64,000 bases of DNA from Romanomermis culicivorax (taxonomy: Eukaryota; Nematoda; Enoplea; Mermithida; Mermithidae): NCBI GenBank assembly GCA_963922205.1, contig CAWUHX010000238.1:1-64000 (forward strand). Direction: 5' to 3'. The position numbers and the translations under genes were made by a program. The notes below the pieces were generated by a model. The model did not search any database. It was not told the DNA's origin and saw nothing but the letters and a program-made list of their open reading frames with translations. This document shows, in pieces, positions 24,301 to 33,039 of this stretch. The first letter of the stretch is position 1; each line of letters begins with the position of its first letter.

Positions 24301-25182
24301 GCCTACTTAATTTAACATGATGGACGCAGCGGAAACTAAAAAAGTAAGTTACACAGTTTTCACTAGGTGGAAAATTGTATGCTATAAAAAACGTCGACTT
24401 GCTTTAAATCATTCACGGTTCCGGCAGAGCTGCGTCGATACTCGAGACATTAGACCACTTGACTGGTTATAGAATGAAATTTTCAGCTGTTCTGTTCTTC
24501 GCTCACTGACGGAAGAAAATTTAATACATCACAGTAATAAACTTACTGGATTTTTCCGTATTGAACTTACTTTCATGGGATCGTCGGGTCGATCATTTCA
24601 AAATATGCTCTTGTTTTCTGCGCCCTGTTGCTACAAAACTGATTTTTCTGTAAATTTCAACTTCATAGATTTTATATTTTTTCTTCGTTTTTCTTCAGGT
24701 AATAATTCTAGGTTCATGAATCATTCTTGTGATGCTAATTGTCGAACGGAACGTTGGTTGGTCAATAATGAATATAGAATAGGACTGTTTGCGTGTCGAG
24801 AAATTCTGGCAGGTATATAAGAATGACGGAGAAAAAAATTTCTTGTAAATATTCATAATCTATTAAATGATGTGGTTTTTCGGTTTTTTCATATAAACGC
24901 TAAACTTGCAGTTTTTACTTTTAAGGAGAAGAGTTGACTTTCCATTATAATTTGGTTCCCGTGAACGGCGATTCCGTAACACCTTGTAAATGCGGCTCGG
25001 ACAATTGTACGGGCGTCATAGGCAGGATCGTTCCTAAAAACGGCAGAAATACGGTAATTTGTTCTTGCTAAACTGAAATTAAAATTTTCCATCCTTAATT
25101 TTTGTTACAAATTATTTTTCAGGCTGGTAACGCCAATAAAAAGCAAAAAGTCGTTAGTGAAAAAGAAAACGTACGACATTGA
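12249..25182 (+). CDS. NSD: NSD-type histone H3K36 methyltransferase, 13 exons
   Basis: Joining exons 12249–12315, 14493–14654, 15355–15549, 16695–16865, 18715–18874, 20613–20827, 21965–22044, 22179–22325, 22888–23010, 23137–23281, 24699–24812, 24926–25053 and 25123–25182 gives 589 codons including the stop. All junctions are GT–AG and in phase. The 588-aa nuclear protein has four Cys/His PHD-type modules (about 31–74, 81–129, 129–178, 193–232), a PWWP domain (about 240–300, RWWP at 252–255), AWS (about 372–412), SET (about 423–535, with RGFG, NHSC at 496–499 and ELTFHYN) and post-SET (CKCG at 547–550, C554). Family knowledge: NSD enzymes use S-adenosylmethionine to dimethylate H3K36, and PHD/PWWP modules anchor them on chromatin. 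This order matches the core of NSD1–3, but the N-terminal PWWP and C-terminal PHD5/C5HCH are absent, so it is far shorter than vertebrate members. The start is supported by an acidic-serine N-terminus and an in-frame upstream stop. Untranslated or alternative 5' exons remain possible. Confidence 0.93.
12614..13050. mobile_element. CATACATGTAA-family MITE, copy 2 (NSD intron 1)
   Basis: The element spans 12622–13042, inverted relative to copy 1. The 8-bp duplication is CTTTTGAC/CTTTTAAT (6 of 8), so it is older. It contains the core GGCGCTTTGCGC and its inverted partner. Confidence 0.78.
13043..14492. repeat. Rest of NSD intron 1: candidate element with ATCGGC-rich ends
   Basis: Bases 13318–13375 (CATCGGCTGATAG, ATCGGCCGATAG) and 14195–14275 (ATCGGATATCGG, CCGATGCATCGG) look like subterminal repeats of one decayed element of about 0.95 kb. 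GACCCGA units cluster at 13075–13120. No coding content. Confidence 0.4.
14493..14654 (+). CDS. NSD: NSD exon 2, PHD1
   Basis: The acceptor follows TTTTTCAG and the donor is GTGAGT. It encodes C31-x2-C34, C47, C51, H56-x2-C59 and C71-x2-C74, a PHD-type zinc-binding pattern. Confidence 0.92.
14655..15354. repeat. NSD intron 2
   Basis: AT-rich. Bases 15083–15185 are a fragment of the repeat at 17525–17650 (TAAACCC…CCTACCTGAG and a following AAATCGTCA block). No other feature seen. Confidence 0.5.
15355..15549 (+). CDS. NSD: NSD exon 3, PHD2
   Basis: In-phase exon of 195 nt encoding CFLC (81–84), C97, C102, FHASC (106–110) and CAHHYC (124–129). It corresponds to the second PHD-like finger of NSD proteins, whose ligands run directly into the third (CLTC, 129–132). 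Confidence 0.92.
16109..16508. mobile_element. CATACATGTAA-family MITE, copy 3 (NSD intron 3)
   Basis: The element spans 16117–16500 (384 bp) with a perfect 8-bp duplication CAAGATTC. It contains GGCGCGAAGCGCC. Inverted relative to copy 1. Confidence 0.88.
16695..16865 (+). CDS. NSD: NSD exon 4, PHD3
   Basis: 171 nt with an acceptor after TTTTGCAG. It encodes CIKC (147–150), YHKHDRC (154–160) and CTEH (175–178), then the first pair of the next finger, CFVC (193–196). Confidence 0.92.
16866..17517. other. First part of NSD intron 4
   Basis: AT-rich, no recognised repeat or gene. Confidence 0.4.
17518..17960. repeat. Repeat with CATGCAC ends and internal tandem array
   Basis: It contains a purine/pyrimidine-biased C-rich region and the tandem array at 17772–17948. 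Inverse fragments occur at 8213–8245, 9178–9320 and 15083–15185. The translated tandem units create a spurious 206-codon frame on the minus strand. Confidence 0.6.
17772..17948. repeat. Tandem array, about 40-bp unit
   Basis: About four imperfect copies of a unit joining AAAATTCTTGCCGTGCATG to TCTGATCCTGCATGTACGCA. One unit is partly duplicated (CCTGCATGTACGCATAATGG) and one is shortened by a few bases. Array length may vary between individuals. Confidence 0.85.
18025..18555. mobile_element. CAGGC-ended element (NSD intron 4)
   Basis: 531 bp with inverted subterminal blocks (CAGGCTTTTTTGGTTT at left; ACTAAAAAGGCCTG at right) and many TAGGAGTC/GGAGCCA units. Relatives lie at 58028–59080 and about 43527–44210. 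A GC hairpin relative lies near 18325. No target duplication is clear here. Confidence 0.65.
18715..18874 (+). CDS. NSD: NSD exon 5, PHD4 and PWWP start
   Basis: It encodes CCESC, VHLEC and CSGC (finger 4), then [12 protein letters not shown], the first strand of the PWWP domain. The donor is GTAGTG. The PWWP signature is split by the intron after two bases of Arg252. Confidence 0.92.
18875..20612. other. NSD intron 5
   Basis: It contains decayed MITE sequence near 19140–19330 and the hAT-like element at 19413–19732. The remainder has no recognised feature. Confidence 0.5.
19405..19740. mobile_element. hAT-like MITE with GGGTC-rich interior
   Basis: The element spans 19413–19732 (320 bp). 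Its ends are TAGAGATACAT/ATACATCTCTA and the duplication is GTAGATAG/GTAGATAT (7 of 8). The interior repeats CGGGTCC/GGGTCTTG units. It is distantly like the GGATCC-rich elements at 39503 and 44693, which begin TAGGGATG. Confidence 0.78.
20613..20827 (+). CDS. NSD: NSD exon 6, PWWP core
   Basis: It encodes WWPAEIIHP, the [10 protein letters not shown] block expected in PWWP domains, and a charged linker with runs of Asp/Glu and Lys. The exon is GC-rich beside its AT-rich introns. Confidence 0.93.
20828..21964. repeat. NSD intron 6 with decayed MITE
   Basis: Bases about 21290–21590 retain traces of the CATACATGTAA family (the CCAATCCTTTTGGTCAAAA block and a terminal GGGGCTCTGTTACATTATG). No coding content. 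Confidence 0.45.
21965..22044 (+). CDS. NSD: NSD exon 7, linker helix
   Basis: 80 nt encoding a predicted helical linker ([18 protein letters not shown]) and ending YIPIE. This matches the region between PWWP and AWS in NSD proteins. Phase 0 at its end. Confidence 0.85.
22179..22325 (+). CDS. NSD: NSD exon 8, AWS domain
   Basis: The acceptor after ATTTTTAG is the one that restores frame. It encodes CSC (372–374), [10 protein letters not shown] and ECHPK, the zinc-binding AWS motif that precedes SET. Confidence 0.92.
22326..22887. other. NSD intron 8, pyrimidine-biased tract
   Basis: Bases about 22440–22870 are strongly T/C-rich on this strand and create long spurious hydrophobic open frames. 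Similar biased tracts occur at 26.2–26.9, 33.7–34.0 and 62.6–62.8 kb. Confidence 0.5.
22888..23010 (+). CDS. NSD: NSD exon 9, AWS end and SET start
   Basis: It encodes C401, C407-RNQRF and then RGFGLRA (428–434), the S-adenosylmethionine-binding start of SET. Confidence 0.93.
23137..23281 (+). CDS. NSD: NSD exon 10, SET middle
   Basis: It encodes [16 protein letters not shown] and the IDAGPMG turn. The donor GTAATA lies immediately upstream of a decayed MITE (about 23290–23625). Confidence 0.93.
23282..24698. repeat. NSD intron 10 with two decayed MITEs
   Basis: About 23290–23625 and 23930–24240 retain the CATACATGTAA-family interior (CCAGAAATCGTCG, the CAAAATTTTGGG block). Bases 24552–24584 form an exact 33-bp inverted match to 28179–28211. 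Confidence 0.55.
24699..24812 (+). CDS. NSD: NSD exon 11, SET catalytic NHSC
   Basis: It encodes [17 protein letters not shown] and [15 protein letters not shown] is the pseudoknot motif of SET methyltransferases. The acceptor follows TTCTTCAG. Confidence 0.95.
24926..25053 (+). CDS. NSD: NSD exon 12, SET end and post-SET
   Basis: It encodes EELTFHYN (with Tyr534, the SET tyrosine), then [10 protein letters not shown], the post-SET cysteine cluster that completes the active site. Confidence 0.95.
25123..25182 (+). CDS. NSD: NSD exon 13, C-terminal tail and stop
   Basis: A basic 19-residue tail ending NVRH and TGA at 25180–25182. No PHD5/C5HCH follows in any frame over the next 3 kb. Confidence 0.8.
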   Translation, partial: AGNANKKQKVVSEKENVRH

Positions 25183-28100
25183 TTACATACGTATAGTACG
25201 CCCCGATTTCTTTCGTAAATTTTTTGCGCCGAATTGGACGCTTTTAACATATGTGAAATCCGTCCGTACGAGATTTTCTAGTTCAATTTATGTGTCAGGA
25301 AAACAAGACGTTGAAAATTTACTGCGTCGAATGTTCATTAGTATTTTTGAAGATTTACTATTTGTTTTGTGTGTGTTTAATTTCTAGATGATACAAAAAT
25401 GCGAGTGAAAGTGCATAAAATTTTCAAATTCTAATCTTAAAAATTAATAAGTATAGTCAACGGAGCGAATGGCCTGGTTTTTACCAAATGTTTGTAAATT
25501 GAAAAATGATCAACAGTAAATATCGTCCAAAAGTCGATTACAAAAAAGTTTTCACTGAATGATTTATTTACTCAAGAGTAGAATGGGGAGTAAGCTCGCA
25601 AACTCGCAGTGACATATGGTCTATGGCTCAGCAGGAAATTCAAAAATATGAAATGACAATGATTTCCACTCTCAATTTTTACAAATATTTCAAGAAAAAG
25701 ACTATAGTTTACTGAGATAAACGTAATTTCCGATTCAGTATGATGGATTACTTGAGACGCTAATTTGAATTTTTAAAACATTGCTTTTATACAATACTTT
25801 ACAGTATGGTTTCTATAAAATGTTCTAAATTTAAAATGACAACGATCAGTAATGTCATCAAACTCTTTTACACTAAGGGCGGAATGACCAAAGGTGGGCT
25901 AGGGGCGAATGGTGGAGCAAACCGTTGGATTTTTGGCGGGCTAAACATGGGGCAAACTGAGGGATCAGGGTAAAATCGCGGGGCTAAATGGCAGACTAAA
26001 TCCAGAGACAAAATGCGTCGAGACAAACTTGGGTGAAACAAAGATAGCCTGCCGCCGTATTACGGAAGGTGGATATTCTGGTGTGAGGGATTCCCAATCG
26101 AGCGAATTCCCTATTAGGAGATTCCAAGCTCGAGAATGTAAAAACATTTTCATGTTTTTGCTTCATTAACTCATATTATGTATGTATTTCTTTTTTGTTT
26201 CGTTTTTCGTGTCTATTGCATCTTTTCATCTTTTGTCCATGCTTTCTTTCAGTTTCTTCCTTTTTGTCATCTAACTTCTTCGTTTTTTGCTCATATAAAA
26301 TACATTACAAGTTGCCATTTTAAATAACCGTAGTCCTCGGTATAATTTTTGTACAGTTCAGCATGCTTGAGTCTTTCATCATTGTAAGCGTGAAAATCTT
26401 CATAAAATATAAACAGAATGCTGGAAGAAACAAAACATAAAGAGAACAGAAACGTGAACAAAAAAGAAGACATTAAGAACAATTGGAAATAGAAAGCATT
26501 AGAAAAAGAAAGAAAACATAAAGAGTGACATGAAAGAAGAAGTAACATAGAAAAAGCAGCAAGAAAGGAAGAAAAAATAATGTGAAAAAAGAATCAAGAG
26601 AATAGGAGAAGAGAAAAATATAAAAGTAAAAGCAAAAAACCAAGATGAAAAGTAGGTAGAAGGAAAAAAATCACAAAGGATAAAATTAAATAGGAAATGG
26701 AGCGTGCCGATTTGTATAAAAATTTTACCGGACACTATGGTTATTAAAAAAGATAACCTGTAATTGTTTCATGAGCAAAAAAGAAAAAAACTAGATGACA
26801 AGAAAATGAAAAAAAGCAGAGACCAAAAACAATACACACAGAACGAAAGAAGAGAGAAATATGTACAAAGAAAAATAGGTAAAGAAGAAAAATGTGGAGA
26901 AAGTGTTTTTACATTCTCTATCGCTCGTTTGGAATCGCCCGATTGGGAATTTGTTGAATAAGGAATCGCCCAATTAGGAATTCGCTCGTTTGGGAATCGC
27001 TCACTTGGGAATAGACCGACGAAAGGTGGGCTACCTTAAACTGTGACATTTTTCGGTGAAAATTTATTTACAAAGAAAATATTATTTCAAGAACAAATTG
27101 ATAGATTTATTGGAATACATAGATCTTCTAGACGGGCTGGTGGATGAAGATTGGTAAGCAGAAGATCAAGATAATAAACCTTCAATTAGAAAAGATTCGT
27201 ACCAAATGTCGAGTTCAAATTAGGATATGGAATTATAGTAGGAAAAAAGTGATTGATATGTTTTTCCACTGACTAGCACACTGTGCTACATGACGCCCTG
27301 CAAGCTGAAGTATTTGAGTTCTAATCATCACCAAGTTAATCTGCTGTGTTTCCCTGCTTCATTGTTACGCAATGCAGTCTCTGAGGTGCAGTTATCAACA
27401 GTTGACCCTTGCTAATTGGCGTCGATTTTTCATATCTAAAAATCATACACTACATACAACGATAATTATCGACATCTTACTGTAGAAATGCTTTGCAGTC
27501 AATGAATGTTTATTCTCCAAAGATCACAAGTTGGGCATTGTATTCCACTCAGGAGGTCATCATGAAATAATACGCTTCCCATCACACTAACACTGTTCAC
27601 ACCATCTCTACAATCTGCCGATACTGTGAAAAACATCTTAACCCAGTATGTGAACGCATATTTTCCTGGGCTAGCTGACTCTACCCTCTGTCCCACTTTC
27701 CGTCTTAGGGTGATGGGGCAATTCTCAGGCTAAATGGCAAGATAAATCGAGGCGCAAATGCCAGGCTAAAGTCTGGGGCAATTGGTGGATGGTGGACTAA
27801 CTCTCGAGACAAATCGAAGGCTAAATTACAAGCTAAACAGCGAGACAGTTAGCCCACCATTTAACCCTAGCCTGTCTCCAGCCTGCCCCTCATTTTTTTA
27901 TTCGGCTAAAACTTTCTACTATGCTTTCAAAAAACAGATACTTTGAAAAGCTGAGTCGACTCGACTACCCATTCAATCCCAAACAATTGTCCCCAAAAAC
28001 GCGATTTGCACAACGACCATCAGAACGGTGATATTCAACCTTACGATTTGATGAATAAGAGTGTTAGGTAGATCACATTCCTCATCGTCAGAAAAGATTC

Positions 28101-28699
28101 AATCATTGTCATGTATAACACTAAGGTCCTTGCTGTATTCTCGACTATACTTCATTCGTTTTGAAGTGGTCGACGCAGCGATCCCATGAAAGTAAGTTCA
28201 ATACGGAAAAACTGTTAAGCATATTACAGTAATGAATCAAACAATTTTTTTGGTCAGTCAGCGGCAAACACAACAACTGAAAGGTTAATCAATATGCTTG
28301 ATAAGTGCTCAAAATTTCTCGAGTAAGCGTATGGGTATAGACGCTGTTCTGTCGAAATCAGCAGTGGATAAGCGCGGCATTTTTTCAATCAGGAGGAAAT
28401 AAGTCTTTTCAAACAACTGTATGTAATTTTCCAAGAAGTGTAAATTCGTAATGTTCGCTGCTTCATTTTAAATTAAATGGGCTAATAACTTTCAATTATA
28501 TCCCGTCAGAAGCTGTTATTGCGTAGTTTGCAGCCGGAAATCAAAGTTTTTCCGACTTGAAATGATTTGTAACGAGCAGGCGTATTGAAGTTGTTTACAC
28601 TCCTTGATTTAATCCTACCTTTACACTGAAAACAGCAAAAATTCGGTTCGGTCGCGTTTTCCTATTGTGTGTGCTAGTTTGAAGCTGCACACTATCGAC
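25183..28699. other. Intergenic, NSD 3' side to next gene
   Basis: No gene seen. 25183–25440 is probably NSD 3' untranslated sequence. About 25865–26135 and 26920–27880 carry opposed blocks with repeated GGCTAAA, GGAATCG and CCCGATTGGGAAT units, suggesting one large decayed element. The middle (26180–26900) is pyrimidine- then purine-biased. No polyadenylation signal was assigned. Confidence 0.45.
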
Positions 28700-28709
28700 A
28701 TGCAAATAC
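28700..28709 (+). CDS. Membrane-protein gene exon 1 (start codon)
   Basis: Only 10 coding bases: Met-Gln-Ile plus one base, then the donor GTGAGC. The start is chosen because the spliced continuation is a textbook signal peptide. Confidence 0.72.
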
Positions 28710-31700
28710 GTGAGCTTTTTGGTTGATCTAATCATTACGAATGTTGACGAAATATTTTTTCAGTTACCGTACTCGCATCCGTATTATGCGCCACTTGCAT
28801 TTTTGGTCCTCATAATTCCGAATCGAAATTGGTGAGTTATCGAATCGGGTTTTCGACTTAAAATTCTGAAATTGATCAAATTTGGTACTTATGCGCTTTA
28901 TAGCTAATCGAATTTTTTTCTCCTAGTTTTTTAACGTGTGAGGTGCATTCAGTGTGTAATGCATAGGCATTGTATATACGCTAGCTAGTATTTCAACGTG
29001 TGTCCCTACCCCGTCCACCCACCCTAAAAAATATTTTGACGCTAGTCGACCATATGGCTAGTTATTCTACAAGTCCCGCAGGATTTTCCAATCGTGGGTC
29101 GCCATATGGTAGTCAAGGACCCCCATACTTTTGGTAGGAAAAATACTGAAAAATGACATTTTTTGAACAAAAAATGATCAAAAATGTCAATTTTCTCGGC
29201 GCTCCGTGCCATGAATACTTCTTTTACAGTTTTTTTTTTGAAAAAAGTTACAATTTTTCGAACCGTTTTTCTGACGTCTTTCCTTCAGAGACTCCTCTCC
29301 CCTCAAATTGGTACTTATCCAGTTTGGTCCACCTAGTACCTTGGCGTCAACCGCTGGCGTCTACAATAAGACAGCTGACGATTCCTGTTGAACAGAAATG
29401 CGAACCTACTGTTCATATTTCCATTCGAGCATCCCCAATCCAATTCAACAATCGACAAAGATCAGAGACACCAAGGAAGCGGAGCCAGCGGCGTAAGCGG
29501 AGGCACCGAGGGTGCCAGCGCAGCGCTGTGCCCTTCGGGCGCATCGCATAGCTACGCCCCTAAGCCTAAGATTGTGTAAGCAAATTAATGGTTTTACTGA
29601 TGAACACAGGATAGCTGCTCAATTACTGTAGACGCCAACGGTTGACGCTGCGGCAGGTGGACCAAAGTGGATAAGTGCCCTCAAATTTTCGGACTCAGTG
29701 ACCCCCGGCTCCAAAAAAGTCGCCCGATACCTCCCCAAACCTTAGGACCCCGTTATGGTCATCTTTACAGTAAAAAGAGTTTACACTTCGCGTATACGTT
29801 GTTTACACCGCCTACGTTGCCTGTACCTATAGTCTGTTTTTCTTGGAATGCTTCTGAATAATGAAAGTGGAAAGCAAGTAGTATTTCAGTTTTTCACGAT
29901 TTCTTGCTAAACAATAGGACTGGAAGTTTGTGAGCTTACTGACCTAACCTTGAAAAATTTTATGGTAAAGAGCTGTATTTCAACGATTTTGATGACAGTG
30001 CTGATTTGTGTCGCTTCTCGATTTGGAAGCATTTTATAAAAAACAGACTATATATGACGCTTAACGTTAAAAACTCGAATAAAATTCGATGAGCCATAAA
30101 GTGCAAAAGTGCCCAAATTTTTTCACGGGAAGCTGCACTCAGTTTTTGGAATTATATATCTTGTGAGCATTATGAGAATTGTCATAAAAATCCCTTCAGA
30201 AATTGTCGGCTCACGGTGGATCCATTTGTCAAACATATTGCCTGAAATGAGTCAGCGCGTAGGAATGCCCATTTTTTTGGTCGGAAAAAACTGAAAAAAA
30301 GTTTATTTTTTGGTAGAAAATGGTCATCTTCGAAGAAAAACTAGTCAAGAATGTTTTCCGAAATTTTCGGATGGGAAAATTGAATTTTTTTCTTTGAATG
30401 GTCCTTGGGCAATGGGTGACCTCACTCACAAAAGTCGCTTTACCACGCCAAGCTTCGGAGCTCCGTTACATTGTGATATATGCTACTTGCAGAGCGATTC
30501 CGATTCCAAATTCTATTCAAAATTAAAATGCAGTACTTATTTTTAGCTAGATGTCAATGTTGCCGGATTTTTGAATCATGTCAACAGGGTTAATCTGAGG
30601 GCAATCTTGTTGAAAAAATATAATGTTAGAGCTTCTGGAAGGTCGCGCCCTTATTGTATCGACGCTTATTTTTCGTTCTCTTCAATTTAGAAGGTTCAAT
30701 TACAGCGGTTGTCGGATACGGAAACGGATATTTCCGATGTTGAATCCATTCTAGAAAGAGATGGTAATAGATTAAGGAGAGTTCAAGCACTGAACGGACA
30801 ACATTCTTTGAGAATAATCTTGGCCGAAAGAATAAATGGGCAGGAAATCTGAAAAATCCATAATTTGTTGCTTCTTTTTTTAGTTCGCGACGTCGATTCC
30901 GCTAACAAAACCGCGCAAAACGAAGAAAACGGAACTCTGCTGTGTAAGATTTTGCATTTCTTGGCAGAAATTTTCAAAACCCCGATCTTTTCCCTGTGTG
31001 TGTGTGTGTTTCTCTAGTTGATTCGAATGCCGTTAGAAGTACGACTGTAAAGCAACCTGAAAGTACTCGTGGCGATAAATTGACGTTTCCCGCCCATTGG
31101 TTCGCTGAAATTGAGAAAAATTCCAATTCGGCGAACGAATCGATTACTGAAAGTGAAGACAATGGTAAAAAGACGTTCAAAATTTTCGACAACAAAATGC
31201 TCAATTTAGTTTTTCTGGTGCATTATTATTTTTACACATTTTTAGCTTAGATTTAGGCGAAGGCTTAAGGTCATTCTTAGGCTTTAGGCAATCGGTTATA
31301 TACAGGATGAGCCAAAAAAAGGCGACCGGTACTGACTTTCATAGCTTCCAAATGGGTGAAGCTTTTTCAATGCGTTTTCCTGCTGTCGATAGTTGAAACA
31401 TCTCGCATAAAAACTACGAAGTTACAGTCAGATTGCTCGAATATTGATTGACTAGGATCAAAAATACTAAACGTCGATTTTTTTGCAAATAAATATTTAA
31501 AAAATTGACAAAATCAACATGTTTTACAGCAGAAAAGTACAATAGATCCAATCATAAGAACCATTATGACAGCTGGAAACTACAAGAGAGCTGTTTTACA
31601 GTGTCTTACTTTCTGTTCCATCAATAATTTCAATCGTTTTTTGATCTGGTCAATGACAGATTTGATTTTGCTTTCTTCCAATTTCAAAAACTATATTCTG

Positions 31701-32910
31701 ACGAAATTAGGCCCATATTGAAACAATAAATTGCTGACTTTAAATTACGTGTAACTTACAAATTTGGGTGATTTTTAAAGTATTATTGTGTGTTAAAAGC
31801 TTAACAGAACTTTTTTTTCACAGTAGGACAACTTCTACTTTGATTTCACAACTTTTACTAAAGCAGAAGTGTGCCGGCTTTTCTGTCGCACTGTATTCAG
31901 CAGCGACCGCATAAATATATTTTCGATACCAGTTGATAATTCGCCCTTGAACATATGTTTCAAAAATCAGGAAAATTCTTATAATTGTAAAAGTAATAAT
32001 AATAATTTATTAGGTCAAAAATAATACGTAGTAGTTATAAATAATAAATATACGTGAAAAGTGTCAGCTAACGAAATTAGCGAATCAAGTTACACCTCTA
32101 AGGTATCAAATTCACCCTTTCAAGTCTATGAGAAAGAATTTTTGAACTACTAGCATATTCATCCAGAGAATTCCAAACCCGAATTACCCGACTACAGAAT
32201 TCATATATCGACAGATCATGGCATAACCAATTCCATTCATATATTTTTGATTGCAGATCAAATGCAAGATTTCGCCGTCACAACGAAGTCCAGCGATGGC
32301 ACCGGCGCCGAAGAAGAAACGGAAAGTGGCGGATCGGATAGCAACAGCACGGAGCCGCACCAAGACCAATCGTCGACGCTAGCGGCGGCGCATGTCGACG
32401 GAAAGCACGCTTGTAAGCTTGACGGATATTGCCCAGCTGCTGGACTCTTCTATTTTGTGACCGTTGACTTCCAGTCTTCTTTTCCATTAAAAAAGACTGG
32501 TCTGGATAAGATGCTTGTGAATCGGAAAATGAAAAAAGTTAGCACTGCCGTCGTTTACCATGAACAATAAATAAATCTTATTACTAGTACGATTTCTCAA
32601 GTAAGGTTTATAGTAATTGATTAGTTTCTGTTAGTAAAATTTAACGCGTGAAACGCTGGTCTACTGTTAATAATCGCAATTTATCAGTTTGATACTGTGA
32701 CTGTTCAAAACTAAAGCTTTATTGCCAAATATTTTCAGCTTCCTCGAGCCTTTTTGTCGGCATCGGCGTCGCCGTTTTAGTGATTATTGTTGTGATCGTC
32801 GTGGTCATTTTCGTCGTTGTTCGGAAGAAAAAAGGTATTTTTATGGAATCCCTTATTCCCCTCTGCCAACTATAACCTCGCGTTTTCTAGTGGTTCCCCC
32901 TAAAGTTTGA
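28700..32910 (+). CDS. Single-pass type I membrane protein, 8 exons, family unknown
   Basis: Joining 28700–28709, 28764–28831, 30691–30763, 30884–30943, 31018–31164, 32257–32412, 32739–32834 and 32891–32910 gives 210 codons including the stop, with every GT–AG junction in phase. The 209-aa product starts MQILTVLASVLCATC, a signal peptide. An ectodomain follows (about 17–175), without cysteine and rich in Ser, Thr, Asn and Glu. It has four N-glycosylation sequons (N58, N66, N110, N149) and an acidic EEETESGGSD stretch (138–147) resembling a glycosaminoglycan attachment site. Residues 176–199 are a Val/Ile-rich transmembrane helix, followed by RKKKVVPPKV and a stop. The predicted place is the cell surface or secretory membranes. 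The layout recalls a minimal syndecan-like or mucin-like protein, but the syndecan cytoplasmic motifs (EFYA end) are absent, so I do not assign it. Six of seven introns fall in phase 1 or near domain edges, which would allow modular splicing. Confidence 0.8.
28764..28831 (+). CDS. Membrane-protein gene exon 2 (signal peptide)
   Basis: The acceptor follows TTTTTTCAG and the donor is GTGAGT. It encodes the hydrophobic core LTVLASVLCATCIFG and the first mature residues. Confidence 0.82.
28832..30690. repeat. Intron 2 of the membrane-protein gene: MITE copies
   Basis: About 28985–29760 is a decayed CATACATGTAA-family copy, split by the 29310–29678 insertion. About 30110–30480 is another decayed copy (ATTGTCGGCTCACGG, CCCATTTTTTTGGTCGG). 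Nothing coding. Confidence 0.6.
29301..29687. mobile_element. Mutator-like MITE, 9-bp duplication
   Basis: The element spans 29310–29678 (369 bp). Its inverted ends run about 60 bp (GGTACTTATCCAGTTTGGTC against GCACTTATCCACTTTGGTC, continuing through GGCGTCAACCG and GCGTCTACA). The flanking repeat is CCTCAAATT on both sides (9 bp), typical of Mutator-like elements. The GC-rich interior has no recognisable gene. Confidence 0.82.
30691..30763 (+). CDS. Membrane-protein gene exon 3
   Basis: 73 nt encoding KVQLQRLSDTETDISDVESI, a helix-prone, acidic segment. The acceptor follows CAATTTAG and the donor is GTAATA. Confidence 0.78.
30884..30943 (+). CDS. Membrane-protein gene exon 4
   Basis: 60 nt, phase 1 to phase 1. 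It holds the sequons NKT (58) and NGT (66). Confidence 0.78.
31018..31164 (+). CDS. Membrane-protein gene exon 5
   Basis: 147 nt, phase 1 to phase 1. The acceptor follows a short (TG)n run and TTTCTCTAG. It encodes Ser/Thr-rich sequence with FPAHWFAEIEKN and the sequon NES (110). Confidence 0.8.
31165..32256. other. Intron 5 of the membrane-protein gene
   Basis: It begins with degenerate TTAGGC-like units (31245–31290). The rest is AT-rich with an AAT microsatellite near 31998–32012. No gene. Confidence 0.5.
32257..32412 (+). CDS. Membrane-protein gene exon 6
   Basis: 156 nt, phase 1 to phase 1. It encodes the acidic stretch with SGG and the sequon NST (149). GC-rich and clearly coding beside its flanks. 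Confidence 0.82.
32739..32834 (+). CDS. Membrane-protein gene exon 7 (transmembrane helix)
   Basis: 96 nt encoding SSSS, then a 24-residue Leu/Val/Ile/Gly helix and the stop-transfer RKKK. The acceptor follows TATTTTCAG and the donor is GTATTT. Confidence 0.85.
32891..32910 (+). CDS. Membrane-protein gene exon 8 (tail and stop)
   Basis: The last 20 nt encode VVPPKV and TGA. AATAAA at 33034–33039 could serve as the polyadenylation signal. Confidence 0.75.
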
Positions 32911-33033
32911 AGGAGCACTCGTCGACTCATCGATGATTGTTTGTATTGGGGACGTGTTCCCAACGAGAAAAAATTACTTTCCGTGTAAATCTCATATTTT
33001 AAGTTCGATTGATTTTTGATCACACTAGTTTAA

Positions 33034-33039
33034 AATAAA
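33034..33039 (+). terminator. Candidate polyadenylation signal
   Basis: AATAAA, 124 bases after the stop codon of the membrane-protein gene. Position only; no transcript evidence. Confidence 0.4.

Noticed and set aside
28700..32910. Naming the membrane protein a syndecan
   Set aside because: The ectodomain and helix are compatible, but the tail is only ten residues and lacks the conserved syndecan cytoplasmic motifs.
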